Positions 1 to 7,354 of a stretch of 64,000 nt of DNA are shown here, one piece after another. The stretch is from Palsa-504 sp963753225 (lineage in GTDB: Bacteria; Actinomycetota; Actinomycetes; Streptosporangiales; Streptosporangiaceae). The position numbers and the translations under genes were made by a program. The notes under the pieces were generated by a model. The model had not been told where the DNA came from, did no database searches, and saw only the letters and a list, made by a program, of their open reading frames with translations. The stretch's first letter is position 1, and each line of letters opens with the position of its first letter. The DNA is taken from contig CAVWBQ010000013.1 in assembly GCA_963753225.1 (NCBI GenBank), forward strand, positions 248,001 to 312,000. Reading direction: 5' to 3'.

Positions 1-205
1 TGAACCAGAACGGGCGGTCGGGATGATGCGGATCCCAGCCGTGCAGCAGCAGCACGCGTCCTTCGTCGTCGACCGGTAGCACGCGAGCGGTCTGGCGGCG
101 CCAGGGCCCAGGGGCTCCCCGAGGGGGTATGGGGGGGCGGGCAGCCCCCCCATGAGCAGGGGGGGTCTGGGGGGGATCGTTCCCCCCGGGGGAAACACTG
201 CTCAC
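1..205 (-). CDS. NUDIX hydrolase, N-terminal part (runs off the window edge)
   Basis: A GTG codon lies 2 bases after the hisG stop, with a GGAG inside the hisG end as ribosome binding site, so translation is probably coupled to hisG. The first about 40 residues are a Pro/Gly/Ala-rich linker encoded by several runs of six or seven G or C. The sequence then becomes a typical NUDIX first strand: RRQTARVLPVDDEGRVLLLH followed by GWDPHHPDRPFWF. The Nudix box itself lies beyond the edge, so the substrate cannot be guessed. The family assignment rests on about 30 residues. The linker could instead be a misread intergenic stretch, with the true start further in. Confidence 0.55.
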   Translation of the reverse strand, partial: MSSVSPGGNDPPQTPPAHGGAARPPIPPRGAPGPWRRQTARVLPVDDEGRVLLLHGWDPHHPDRPFWF

Positions 206-207
206 GG

Positions 208-1083
208 CTACTCCACGATCTTGCTGATCGGGATCTCCAGGATATCCTGGGCCCCGGCCGCCTTCAGGGCGGGTATCAGCGTGTTGACGCCGCGCTTGGG
301 GACCACGGTCTCGACCGCGTTCATGTTTCCGCGGGCCAGCGTGGTGATCGTCGGCGAGGACAGGGCGGGCAGCATGTCGGTGACCGCCGCCAGCTTGTCC
401 GCGGCCACGTTGAGCTTCAGCAGGACGTTCCCGCGGGCCTGGATCGCCCCGCTCAGCAGCAGGGCGATGTCCTCCATAGCCGCGCGCTTCTCCGCGTCCG
501 CGAACGCGGGGGCCGACGCGATCAGCTCGGTGTAGCTGGTCAGCAGCGTCTCGAGAATCCGCAGCCCGTTCTTGCGCAGCGACGAGCCGGTCTCGGTCAG
601 GTCCACGATCGCGTCCACGATGTCGGGTACCTTGGCCTCGGTCGCGCCGTACGACGGTATCACCATCGCCTTGACGTCGCGCGTGTCAAGGAACCGCCTG
701 GTCAGTGACGGGAACTCGGTGGAGATACGGACGCCCTCGGGCATGTCGGAGGCGGACTGCCAGGGTGCGGAGGCCGGTACCGCGAGCACCACCCGCACCG
801 GCTGCGAGGTGGCCTTGGAATACTGCAATTCGCCGAGCGAGACGACGTCGGCTTCGGTCTCCGCGATCCAGTCCCGGCCGGTGATGCCGAGATCGAATAG
901 GCCGCGCTCGATATAGGACGGGATTTCCTGCGGGCGCAGGAACCGGACCCGGTCGATCCGCGGGTCATCGATCGACGCGTGGTAGTCGCGGTCCGAGGAC
1001 CGGCGGACGGTCAGGTCGGCCGCGTCGAAGAGCTCGAGGGTGGCGCGCTCGAGCGAGCCCTTGGGTAGTACGAGTGAGAGCAT
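208..1083 (-). CDS. hisG: ATP phosphoribosyltransferase, long form
   Basis: First enzyme of histidine biosynthesis; it joins ATP and PRPP to give phosphoribosyl-ATP in the cytosol. The 291 residues include the N-terminal LPKGSLERATLELF segment, the GLFDLGITGRDW motif and a PRPP-binding loop around residues 160-175 (VDLTETGSSLRKNGL). A C-terminal regulatory domain of about 75 residues marks the long, histidine-inhibited form that needs no HisZ. It is the last complete gene of the riboflavin transcript, 51 bases after ribH. Many actinobacteria have hisE just before hisG; here hisE is absent from this spot. Confidence 0.95.
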   Translation of the reverse strand: MLSLVLPKGSLERATLELFDAADLTVRRSSDRDYHASIDDPRIDRVRFLRPQEIPSYIERGLFDLGITGRDWIAETEADVVSLGELQYSKATSQPVRVVLAVPASAPWQSASDMPEGVRISTEFPSLTRRFLDTRDVKAMVIPSYGATEAKVPDIVDAIVDLTETGSSLRKNGLRILETLLTSYTELIASAPAFADAEKRAAMEDIALLLSGAIQARGNVLLKLNVAADKLAAVTDMLPALSSPTITTLARGNMNAVETVVPKRGVNTLIPALKAAGAQDILEIPISKIVE

Positions 1084-1134
1084 GGGTCATCCCTACGGGG
1101 TCGGCATGGGGTCAGCGGGAGTGCGCGAACGCCG

Positions 1135-1644
1135 TCAATGTCGCTGCGCGGCCGTCTCGGTGAGGGATCCGGCGTAGCGGATAGACCGCAGCACGAGCGC
1201 GGTGTCGAGCGCTGCCACTACGGCCTCCCATCCCTTGTCCTCATGGCTACCGGGCAGTCCGCACCGGTCCAGAGCCGACTCTACCGTGTCACAGGTCAGC
1301 ACGCCGTTGCCGACGGGAGTGCGGGCGTCGAGCGCGACCCGGGTGAGGCCGGCCGTCACCGAGTCGCAGACGTACTCGAAGTGCGGGGTGCCGCCGCGGA
1401 TGACCACCCCGAGGCAGGCCACGGCGTCGTGGTAAAGGGCCAGTTCGGCCGCCACCACGGACAGTTCGATCGCGCCCGCCACCCGGACCACGACGGGATC
1501 GGGAACGCCGCACGCGACGGCCGCCGCGGTCCCGCGGGCCACCAGCGAGTCGGTGATCTCCCGGTGCCAGCGGGTGGCGACGATGGCCAGGCTCAGCCCG
1601 GACGCGTCCACCGCCGCGGCGCCCGGGCTGCCCGCGCCGCTCAC
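1135..1644 (-). CDS. ribH: 6,7-dimethyl-8-ribityllumazine synthase
   Basis: Condenses 5-amino-6-ribitylaminouracil with 3,4-dihydroxy-2-butanone 4-phosphate, the penultimate step of riboflavin synthesis; family members assemble into icosahedral or pentameric cages. The 169 residues carry the family signatures VRVAGAIELSVVA, GVVIRGGTPHFEYVC and TPVGNGVLTCDTVESA. The start ATG overlaps the ribBA stop (ATGA), so the two genes are translationally coupled. The first about 15 residues are Gly/Ala-rich and poorly conserved. Expression should follow the FMN riboswitch upstream of ribE. Confidence 0.95.
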   Translation of the reverse strand: MSGAGSPGAAAVDASGLSLAIVATRWHREITDSLVARGTAAAVACGVPDPVVVRVAGAIELSVVAAELALYHDAVACLGVVIRGGTPHFEYVCDSVTAGLTRVALDARTPVGNGVLTCDTVESALDRCGLPGSHEDKGWEAVVAALDTALVLRSIRYAGSLTETAAQRH

Positions 1645-3005
1645 GCCGACTCCGACCCGATGGCCCCGGAGGACCCGACGACCCCGGAGGACCCGGAGGA
1701 CCCGAAGACGTGGCGGGCGGCGACGGCAGGGTGCGGCGCGGCCGCCTGGCCGTTCAGCGGCGCGGGGGCGGGATCCCCGGTCCGTTCGGCTTCATCGAGA
1801 TCCTGGATCTGGTGCCCGAGCCGGTCCCTCTTGGTGATCAGGTAACGCAGGTTGAACGGGGTGACGGCGGAAGCCAGCGAGAGCCGGTCGGTGATGTCCA
1901 CGCCGCAGTCGGCCAGGCCGGTTACCTTGGCCGGGTTGTTGGTGAGCAGGCGCACCGAGCGCACGCCCAGGTCGGCGAGCATCTGCGCGCCGGCCGAGTA
2001 CTCGCGCGCGTCCACCGGCAGGCCGAGTTCGGTGTTGGCGTCAACCGTGTCCGCGCCGGCGTCCTGCAGCTCGTAAGCCTGCAGCTTGCTCAGCAGCCCC
2101 ACGCCGCGGCCCTCGTGCCCGCGCAGGTAGAGCACCACCCCGCGGCCCTCGGCCGCGATCGCGGCCATGGCCGCGTCCAGCTGCGCGCCGCAGTCGCAGC
2201 GCAGCGAGCCGAACACGTCGCCGGTCAGGCACTCCGAGTGCAGCCTGGTCAGCACGTCCGAACCACCGGTGACGTCACCGAACGCCAGCGCCACGTACTC
2301 GGTCCCGTCGATCTCGTGCCGGTAGCCGAACGCCTGCCACTGACCATAAGCGTTCGGGATCCTGGTCTGTGCCTGACGGCTGAGCTGGCGCTCGTTGCGG
2401 CGACGGTACTCGATGAGCTGCTCGATGGAGATCAGCGCCAGATCGTGGGTGTTCGCGAACACGCGCAGCTCGGGCAGCCGGGCCATGGTGCCGTCGTCGT
2501 TCACCACCTCGCACAGCACGCCCGCCTCCGGGAGCCCGGCCAGCCGGGCCAGGTCGACAGCGGCCTCGGTGTGCCCGGCCCGGCGCAGCACGCCGCCCTC
2601 GGCGTAGCGGAGCGGGAACACGTGCCCGGGGCGCAGCAGGTCGGCCGCCGTGGTGGCCGGGTCGACGAGCTTCCTGATCGTGGTGGCGCGGTCGGCGGCG
2701 GAGATACCGGTGCTGATCCCGTCCCCGGCGTCCACGCTGAGGGTAAACGCGGTGCGGTGCTGTTCGGTGTTGTGGGAGGTCATCTGGGGGAGGTTGAGCC
2801 GGTCGAGTTCGGCCTCGCGCATCGGCATGCAGATGACACCGCTGGTGTAGCGGATCATGAAGGCGAGCAGCTCGGGGGTGGCCAGGCTGGCCGCGAAGAT
2901 GATGTCGCCCTCGTTCTCCCGGTTCTCGTCGTCCACGACCAGCACCGGGCGGCCCGCTGCGATGTCCTTGACCGCGCGGTCAACGTCGTCGAGCAGCTGA
3001 ATCAC
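1641..3005 (-). CDS. ribBA: Bifunctional 3,4-dihydroxy-2-butanone 4-phosphate synthase / GTP cyclohydrolase II
   Basis: Supplies both riboflavin precursors. The N-terminal DHBP synthase half (about residues 1-205) shows DDENRENEGD and the HVFPLRYAEGGVLRRAGHTE segment. The C-terminal GTP cyclohydrolase II half (about 210-400) has the three zinc cysteines in GSLRCDCGAQLD and the RGHEGRGVGL motif. At 454 residues it is slightly long because of a Gly/Ser/Pro-rich tail (about 40 residues) ending in GSSG-type repeats, encoded by a GGAGGACCCG-like repeat. The start overlaps the ribE stop by 4 bases and the end overlaps ribH. Confidence 0.95.
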   Translation of the reverse strand: MIQLLDDVDRAVKDIAAGRPVLVVDDENRENEGDIIFAASLATPELLAFMIRYTSGVICMPMREAELDRLNLPQMTSHNTEQHRTAFTLSVDAGDGISTGISAADRATTIRKLVDPATTAADLLRPGHVFPLRYAEGGVLRRAGHTEAAVDLARLAGLPEAGVLCEVVNDDGTMARLPELRVFANTHDLALISIEQLIEYRRRNERQLSRQAQTRIPNAYGQWQAFGYRHEIDGTEYVALAFGDVTGGSDVLTRLHSECLTGDVFGSLRCDCGAQLDAAMAAIAAEGRGVVLYLRGHEGRGVGLLSKLQAYELQDAGADTVDANTELGLPVDAREYSAGAQMLADLGVRSVRLLTNNPAKVTGLADCGVDITDRLSLASAVTPFNLRYLITKRDRLGHQIQDLDEAERTGDPAPAPLNGQAAAPHPAVAARHVFGSSGSSGVVGSSGAIGSESA

Positions 3006-3610
3006 TTGTCACCCTCCGAGCTGAGCATTCTTTCGACATACTTGGCGATCACGTCGACCTCGAGGTTCACGACGTCACCCGGCTGCCTCGTCCCGAGCGT
3101 GGTGCGCTTGAGCGTCTCCGGGATCAGGCTGACCTCGAACCAGCCGTCCGCGGCGCGGGGCGGGGTGAGCGCGGAGACGGTGAGACTGATCCCGTCGACC
3201 GCGATCGAGCCCTTCTCCACCACATACCGGGCGATCGCGTCCGGGAGGGTGATGCGGACCTGGTCCCAGCGTTCGGCCGGTGTCCGGGAGATGATCGTCG
3301 CGGTGGCGTCCACGTGGCCCTGCACGAGATGACCGCCCATCCGGTCAGCCAGGCGGACCGAGCGTTCCAGGTTGACCGGGTCCCCGGCGGTCAGCGCGCC
3401 CAGGGCGGACCGGCTGAGGGTCTCCCCCATCACGTCCGCGGTAAAGGTAGCGTCCAGGATACCGGTAACGGTCAGGCACACGCCGTTGACGGCGATCGAT
3501 TCGCCGAGGGCGACGCCTTCCGTGGAACCCCGGATGGTGAGCCTGGCCGCGTCGCCGTGGTGCTCGACCCTGGCCATCTCGCCAAGTTCCGCCACGATTC
3601 CGGTGAACAT
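3002..3610 (-). CDS. ribE: Riboflavin synthase, alpha chain
   Basis: Dismutates two molecules of dimethylribityllumazine to riboflavin plus the pyrimidine precursor. The 202 residues form the usual two lumazine-binding repeats: MFTGIVAELG with GESIAVNGVCLTV in the first, and MGGHLVQGHVDA with KGSIAVDGISLTV in the second. The start was set at the canonical MFTGIV, preceded by GAGGAGGAG; an in-frame open stretch upstream is riboswitch leader, not protein. It is the first gene after the FMN riboswitch. ribD, the deaminase/reductase normally found here, is missing from the operon. Confidence 0.95.
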   Translation of the reverse strand: MFTGIVAELGEMARVEHHGDAARLTIRGSTEGVALGESIAVNGVCLTVTGILDATFTADVMGETLSRSALGALTAGDPVNLERSVRLADRMGGHLVQGHVDATATIISRTPAERWDQVRITLPDAIARYVVEKGSIAVDGISLTVSALTPPRAADGWFEVSLIPETLKRTTLGTRQPGDVVNLEVDVIAKYVERMLSSEGDK

Positions 3611-3703
3611 CCGCGCTCTCCTCCTCGAAGCCAACTCATGCTCCGGCTCCGGGGGATGCGCGGGAAACGCGCTGTGCAAGCGGCCAGGACTGACCCGGCC
3701 GCC

Positions 3704-3830
3704 GCGTGCTGCCTCCCATCCGGACTTTCACCGTCGGTCCCGGAATTTCACCGGGTCAACCGGCCGCTGGATGCGGTCGGGTCGCGGACTCTCACCGCCG
3801 GCTCGGAGTTTCACCGACCCCGGAGCACGC
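3704..3830 (-). ncRNA. FMN riboswitch (RFN element)
   Basis: Read on the minus strand, the segment has the RFN consensus blocks in order: GGGGTCGGTGAAACTCCGA, CGGCGGTGAGAGTCCGCGA, GTTGACCCGGTGAAATTCC, GACCGACGGTGAAAGTCC and GGATGGGAG. A 7-bp P1 stem closes it (3704-3710 with 3824-3830). It lies about 93 bases upstream of the ribE start. By analogy with known elements, FMN binding should shut down ribE-ribBA-ribH. No strong terminator with a U-run separates it from ribE, so control may be translational. Confidence 0.95.
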
Positions 3831-3887
3831 CTTCACTGCTATAAGCCAGTGTGCCACACGAGGTATTCCGTGGCTTCGTGCATTTCG

Positions 3888-4457
3888 TCACGCCGGCTGC
3901 GGGCGGTACTGGTAGCCGACGCGGTACTCGGTGACGAGGCACTGACCGTGATGCGGGCCGAGCTTGCGCCGGACCCGGCTCACGTGCACGTCCACGGTGC
4001 GACTGTCCCGCGACACTGGCCGGCCGTCCTGGCCGAGGGTGCGGTGCCAGACTCGCTCGACTAGTTCGGCCCGGGTGAACACGGTGGCCGGGTGCGCGGC
4101 GAGGAACGCCAGCAGGTCGAATTCCTGGAAGGTGAGCTGGATCTCGCGCCCGTCGATCACGGCGCGGCGCTGCGCATGGTCCAGGACTAGCAGCCCGTGG
4201 CCCGGCGGCGGCCGGTTGCCTGGTGATGGCCGGACGGCTGGCGCGGCCGGGTTGGCGGCGGCCGTCGTGATCGCGTAGCCCACGATGGCCAGCGACGTCC
4301 CGGTGCCGGGGATGGGCACCACCGCGAGCAGAGTCGCGTCCCGCCCGGGCGGGGGAACTTGCTCGTCCCAGGACTGGGCGGGCCCGGCGTCGGGGCGATC
4401 CGGCGGGCGCGACCGGTAGAGCAGCTGGTGGTCCGCCGCCGCATCTCCTGGAAACAC
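3888..4457 (-). CDS. OmpR/PhoB-type winged-helix DNA-binding protein without receiver domain
   Basis: A 189-residue protein whose last about 100 residues are a response-regulator effector domain: IQLTFQEFDLLAFLAAHP, then FTRAELVERVWHRTL, then SRTVDVHVSRVRRKLGP and VTEYRVGYQY. The N-terminal about 85 residues are Pro/Ala-rich with no phosphorylatable receiver, so it is an orphan regulator or is controlled another way. The start is a GTG at 4457. No histidine kinase is adjacent. It sits directly upstream of the FMN riboswitch in the same direction, so some transcripts could read through. Its targets are unknown. Confidence 0.8.
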   Translation of the reverse strand: MFPGDAAADHQLLYRSRPPDRPDAGPAQSWDEQVPPPGRDATLLAVVPIPGTGTSLAIVGYAITTAAANPAAPAVRPSPGNRPPPGHGLLVLDHAQRRAVIDGREIQLTFQEFDLLAFLAAHPATVFTRAELVERVWHRTLGQDGRPVSRDSRTVDVHVSRVRRKLGPHHGQCLVTEYRVGYQYRPQPA

Positions 4458-4545
4458 CTTCTAATAGTCCAGTTAAGTGGTCGCTTTTGTCAAGAAAGCG
4501 GGCGTACGCGGGCGGGCTGACGGCCCGGACGCATAGGATGCGGGC

Positions 4546-5232
4546 ATGGCGGTCAGGGCGGTCATCTTCGACTGGGGCGGGACGCTCACCCCGTGGCACA
4601 GCATCGACCTGGGCGAACTCTGGCTCGCGGTGTGCGCGCGGCATTACCCGGCGAAGGAGGCGGCAGCGAAGGCCGCCGCGGTTCGCACCGCCGAGATGGA
4701 GCTGTGGCGGGAGGGCGAGCGGTCGCACCAGAGCGCGACCTTGCAGCACATCTTCGAGCAGGCCGGGGTGACCGTGTCGGACGACTTCCTGGCGAGCTAC
4801 TTCGAGGCGTGGACCCCGCACACGCTTATCGACCCGGACGTGCTGCCGATGCTGCGCGAGCTGCGGCGGCGCGGCATCAAGGTGGGCGTGCTCTCCAACA
4901 CGATGTGGCCGCGCAGCGCCCACGAGCAGATCTTCGTCAGGGACGAGGTCCTCGAGCTGATCGACGGCGCGGTCTACACCAGCGAGATCGACTGGGTCAA
5001 GCCGCATCTGGAGGCGTTCCGCGCAGCCATGGCTGCCGTCGGCGAGAGCGATCCGGCGGCGTGCGTGTTCGTCGGCGACCGGCCCTACAACGACGTCCAC
5101 GGTGCCAAGAGCGCGGGAATGCGCGCGGTGCTCATCACGAACTCCGACGTCCCCGGCTACGAGGCCGCCGAGCCGGACGCGACCATCACCCGGCTGTCCG
5201 AGCTGATGGACCACATCGATCGCTGGTCCTGA
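4546..5232 (+). CDS. HAD-superfamily hydrolase
   Basis: A 228-residue haloacid-dehalogenase-fold protein. Motif I is VIFDWGGTLTPW, with the nucleophile Asp at about residue 9. The second Asp of the usual DxD is replaced by Gly (DWG), as in some subfamily I members. Motif II is VGVLSNT, the Lys motif is DWVKPHLEAF, and motif IV is VFVGDRPYNDVHGAKSAGM. The insert after motif I looks like an alpha-helical cap (subclass I). The substrate cannot be inferred. It is transcribed alone, away from the riboflavin operon. Confidence 0.85.
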   Translation: MAVRAVIFDWGGTLTPWHSIDLGELWLAVCARHYPAKEAAAKAAAVRTAEMELWREGERSHQSATLQHIFEQAGVTVSDDFLASYFEAWTPHTLIDPDVLPMLRELRRRGIKVGVLSNTMWPRSAHEQIFVRDEVLELIDGAVYTSEIDWVKPHLEAFRAAMAAVGESDPAACVFVGDRPYNDVHGAKSAGMRAVLITNSDVPGYEAAEPDATITRLSELMDHIDRWS

Positions 5233-5331
5233 GACCCGCGATCGCGGCCGTCAGAAAAATTCCAGGGAAAACCGTTGGCGGACGGGGGGCGGCCGGCTCT
5301 TACCTTCGGGGAGTCCGATACGGGACGGGCC

Positions 5332-5376
5332 GAACGCCGGGAGCTTACCAGTTTGGGGGGGACGCTCCCGGCGTTC
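5332..5376. terminator. Perfect 13-bp inverted repeat between the HAD gene and the sigma gene
   Basis: GAACGCCGGGAGC (5332-5344) is exactly complementary to 5364-5376, with a 19-base loop containing seven G. There is no T-run, so it is either a factor-independent terminator of the HAD gene without a U-tract or an operator in front of the ECF sigma gene. It is the only strong structure in this about 220-base gap. Confidence 0.5.
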
Positions 5377-5455
5377 TGCCCTGTGCAGCGGGGCCCGGAA
5401 GACCCGCTTTGGTTTTGTATTGTCCGGATGTGCCGTCACGCGGTTCGATATCCGT

Positions 5456-6280
5456 ATGCACGACAGCGAGGTCGTTGCGGCGATAGTGGCCGGTGATCCT
5501 GACGGGCTTGCCGAAGCCTATGACAGGTACGCCGCACCGCTGTACACCTACTGCCGCTCCCTGCTGCACGAGCCGGCCGACGCGGCCGACGCCGTGCAGG
5601 ACACCTTTGTCATCGCGGCGTCCAAGTTGGCGGGACTGCGTGATCAGAGCCGGCTCCGGCCATGGCTGTACGCCGTGGCCCGCAATGAGTGCCACCGGCG
5701 GCTGCGGGAGAAGGCGAGCGCGGCCACGTCGGCGCTGGACCAGGTGCCGGAGATGAGGGACGAGTCCGCGGACGTCGCCGAGGGGGCCGAACGGGCCGAG
5801 CTCCGCGCGCTACTGCGCTCGGCGGTCCGCGGCCTGGGCGCCGGCGAGCAGGACCTGATCCAGCTGCAGCTGCGGCAGGAACTCGACGTCGCCGAGATCG
5901 CGGCCGTGCTCGGGGTTTCCCGCAACCACGCGCACGCCTTGCTCTCCCGGGCCCGCGCCCAGCTCGAGGTCTGTATGGGCGCACTGCTCGTGGCCCGGTC
6001 CGGGCGGGGCGACTGCGAAGCGCTCGGCGCGCTGCTCGAGGACTGGGACGGCCAGCTGAACGTGCTGATGCGCAAGCGGATCAACCGGCACATCGAGCCC
6101 GGGCGGCATCGTCGTCTCGGTCATCATCGAGATCGACGTCACCCCGAGTTCGCCGGCCCCCAGCTCGCCGGCCCAGCTCGCCGGCCCAGCTCGCCGGCCC
6201 CGAGTTGCCCTCCGCCGAGTTCGGGGAGCCCGGAATCCGAGGCGGGCTCGGGGTGCCAGAGCGCCAGGCTAGTGAACTGA
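5456..6280 (+). CDS. ECF-type RNA polymerase sigma factor with abnormal C-terminus
   Basis: Region 2 is clear (LAEAYDRYAAPLYTYCRSLL, then AVQDTFVIAASKLAGL and LRPWLYAVARNECHRRLR), and so is region 4 (LRQELDVAEIAAVLGVSRN followed by HALLSRARAQLE). Actinobacterial relatives usually continue after RKRINRHIE into a Cys-containing zinc-finger segment. Here the homology stops at about residue 214 and the reading frame runs through a 13-bp tandem repeat into Pro/Ser/Arg-rich sequence. This suggests a frameshift or deletion. The ATG at 5456 was preferred over an upstream TTG at 5420; neither has a clear Shine-Dalgarno. The end overlaps the convergent Lrp gene by 12 bases. Confidence 0.75.
   Translation: MHDSEVVAAIVAGDPDGLAEAYDRYAAPLYTYCRSLLHEPADAADAVQDTFVIAASKLAGLRDQSRLRPWLYAVARNECHRRLREKASAATSALDQVPEMRDESADVAEGAERAELRALLRSAVRGLGAGEQDLIQLQLRQELDVAEIAAVLGVSRNHAHALLSRARAQLEVCMGALLVARSGRGDCEALGALLEDWDGQLNVLMRKRINRHIEPGRHRRLGHHRDRRHPEFAGPQLAGPARRPSSPAPSCPPPSSGSPESEAGSGCQSARLVN
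6161..6199 (+). repeat. 13-bp tandem repeat (3 copies) in the 3' end of the sigma gene
   Basis: Three perfect copies of CAGCTCGCCGGCC. Because 13 is not a multiple of 3, each copy shifts the frame of the encoded tail. Copy-number change would alter the C-terminus of the sigma factor. Confidence 0.9.
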
Positions 6281-7231
6281 GCCGGTGCGCTTGAGGGTTC
6301 CGATGATCGGCGCCGTCTGCACCGAACTCACCCCGGGCAGGGCGGCCAGCTTGCCGGTCAGGTACTCGTAGAGGTGCCGCGTGTCACGGAAGACGGCGCT
6401 GGCGACCAGGTTCGTCGGCCCGGTCGTGGCGGCGGCGAACGGGATCTCGGGATGCGTAGCCAGGGCTCGTCCCGCTTCCTCGAGCCTGGCCGGCTCCACG
6501 GAGAGCCACAGCAAGGCGTGCTCGTTCAGGCCGAGAACGCGGTTGTCGATGTCGACCTCGAAGTACAGCAGGCCGGACCGGCGGAGTTCGTCGATCCTGC
6601 GCCGCACCGTGGACTCGTGCCAGTGGATCGCCGCGGCGAGGGCGGCGGTGCTGGCCCGGCCGTCGCGGGCGAGCTCGGCCAGGAGCGGCTCGTCCTCAGG
6701 CAGGAGGGAGCCGCGGGCGGCCCGGGCCTGGTGCGCGCCGCGCGGGAGCTTTTCGAGCTGGGCCGGGGACAGCGCGCGGGTGGCCTCGCGCCACGGGCCC
6801 GGGGTGAAGTCGTGCAGGATCGAGTGCGCCGAGATCTGCACGACGCGGCGGCTGCCGGGCAGCCCGCGCAGGAACAGTGCGTCACGCTGCTCGGGACTGC
6901 GGGCTTGGAGCGTGCAGATGACCTCGGTTCCGCCCGAGGCGAGGTGCACCCACCTGGTGTCGGACCTGCGCGCCAGGGCCTCCGCGATCGAGTCGGCGCC
7001 GCCGGGAGTGGTCTGCAGCCGGAGGAACCAGTCGGTCCAGCCGAGCCGGGAGCCGTCGGGTACGCCGAGGACTCGCAGCCCGGCCGACTCCTCCAGCCTG
7101 CGATAGCGCCGGGCGGCGGTCTGGTCTGAGATCCCGGCGACGTCGGCTACGGTGCGGAACGAGGCTCTCGGCTCGACCGTCAGAATGTGGACGATCTGCC
7201 GGTCGATCGGGTCAAGCAGCGAGACTTCCAC
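6269..7231 (-). CDS. Lrp/AsnC-family regulator with two HTH domains
   Basis: A 320-residue protein with two AsnC-type helix-turn-helix units. The first is at the N-terminus (LDPIDRQIVHILTVEPRASF then VADVAGISDQTAARRYRRLE); the second is near residue 190 (ELARDGRASTAALAAAI then HESTVRRRIDELRRSG), followed by a ligand-binding RAM-like domain. This tandem layout is common in actinobacteria. The start was taken at the GTG giving VEVSLLDPID rather than a TTG 36 bases upstream. It is divergent from the DHA2 efflux pump with about 120 bases between, so it most likely controls that gene. The ligand is unknown. Confidence 0.85.
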   Translation of the reverse strand: MEVSLLDPIDRQIVHILTVEPRASFRTVADVAGISDQTAARRYRRLEESAGLRVLGVPDGSRLGWTDWFLRLQTTPGGADSIAEALARRSDTRWVHLASGGTEVICTLQARSPEQRDALFLRGLPGSRRVVQISAHSILHDFTPGPWREATRALSPAQLEKLPRGAHQARAARGSLLPEDEPLLAELARDGRASTAALAAAIHWHESTVRRRIDELRRSGLLYFEVDIDNRVLGLNEHALLWLSVEPARLEEAGRALATHPEIPFAAATTGPTNLVASAVFRDTRHLYEYLTGKLAALPGVSSVQTAPIIGTLKRTGSVH

Positions 7232-7354
7232 GCGAATCAGCGTAGTTGACGTCGAGATCCGGCACAATTCGCCTTGACCGTGGATTAGTGACGGCCGGAT
7301 CGCGCAGCATGATTTGCGGCGCCCGGGGAAGGCGCCAGGTCACGGAGGGAACCG

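Noticed and set aside
3611..3679. N-terminal extension of riboflavin synthase
   Set aside because: The extra 23 residues lie in the riboswitch leader; the conserved protein begins MFTGIV with a strong Shine-Dalgarno directly upstream.
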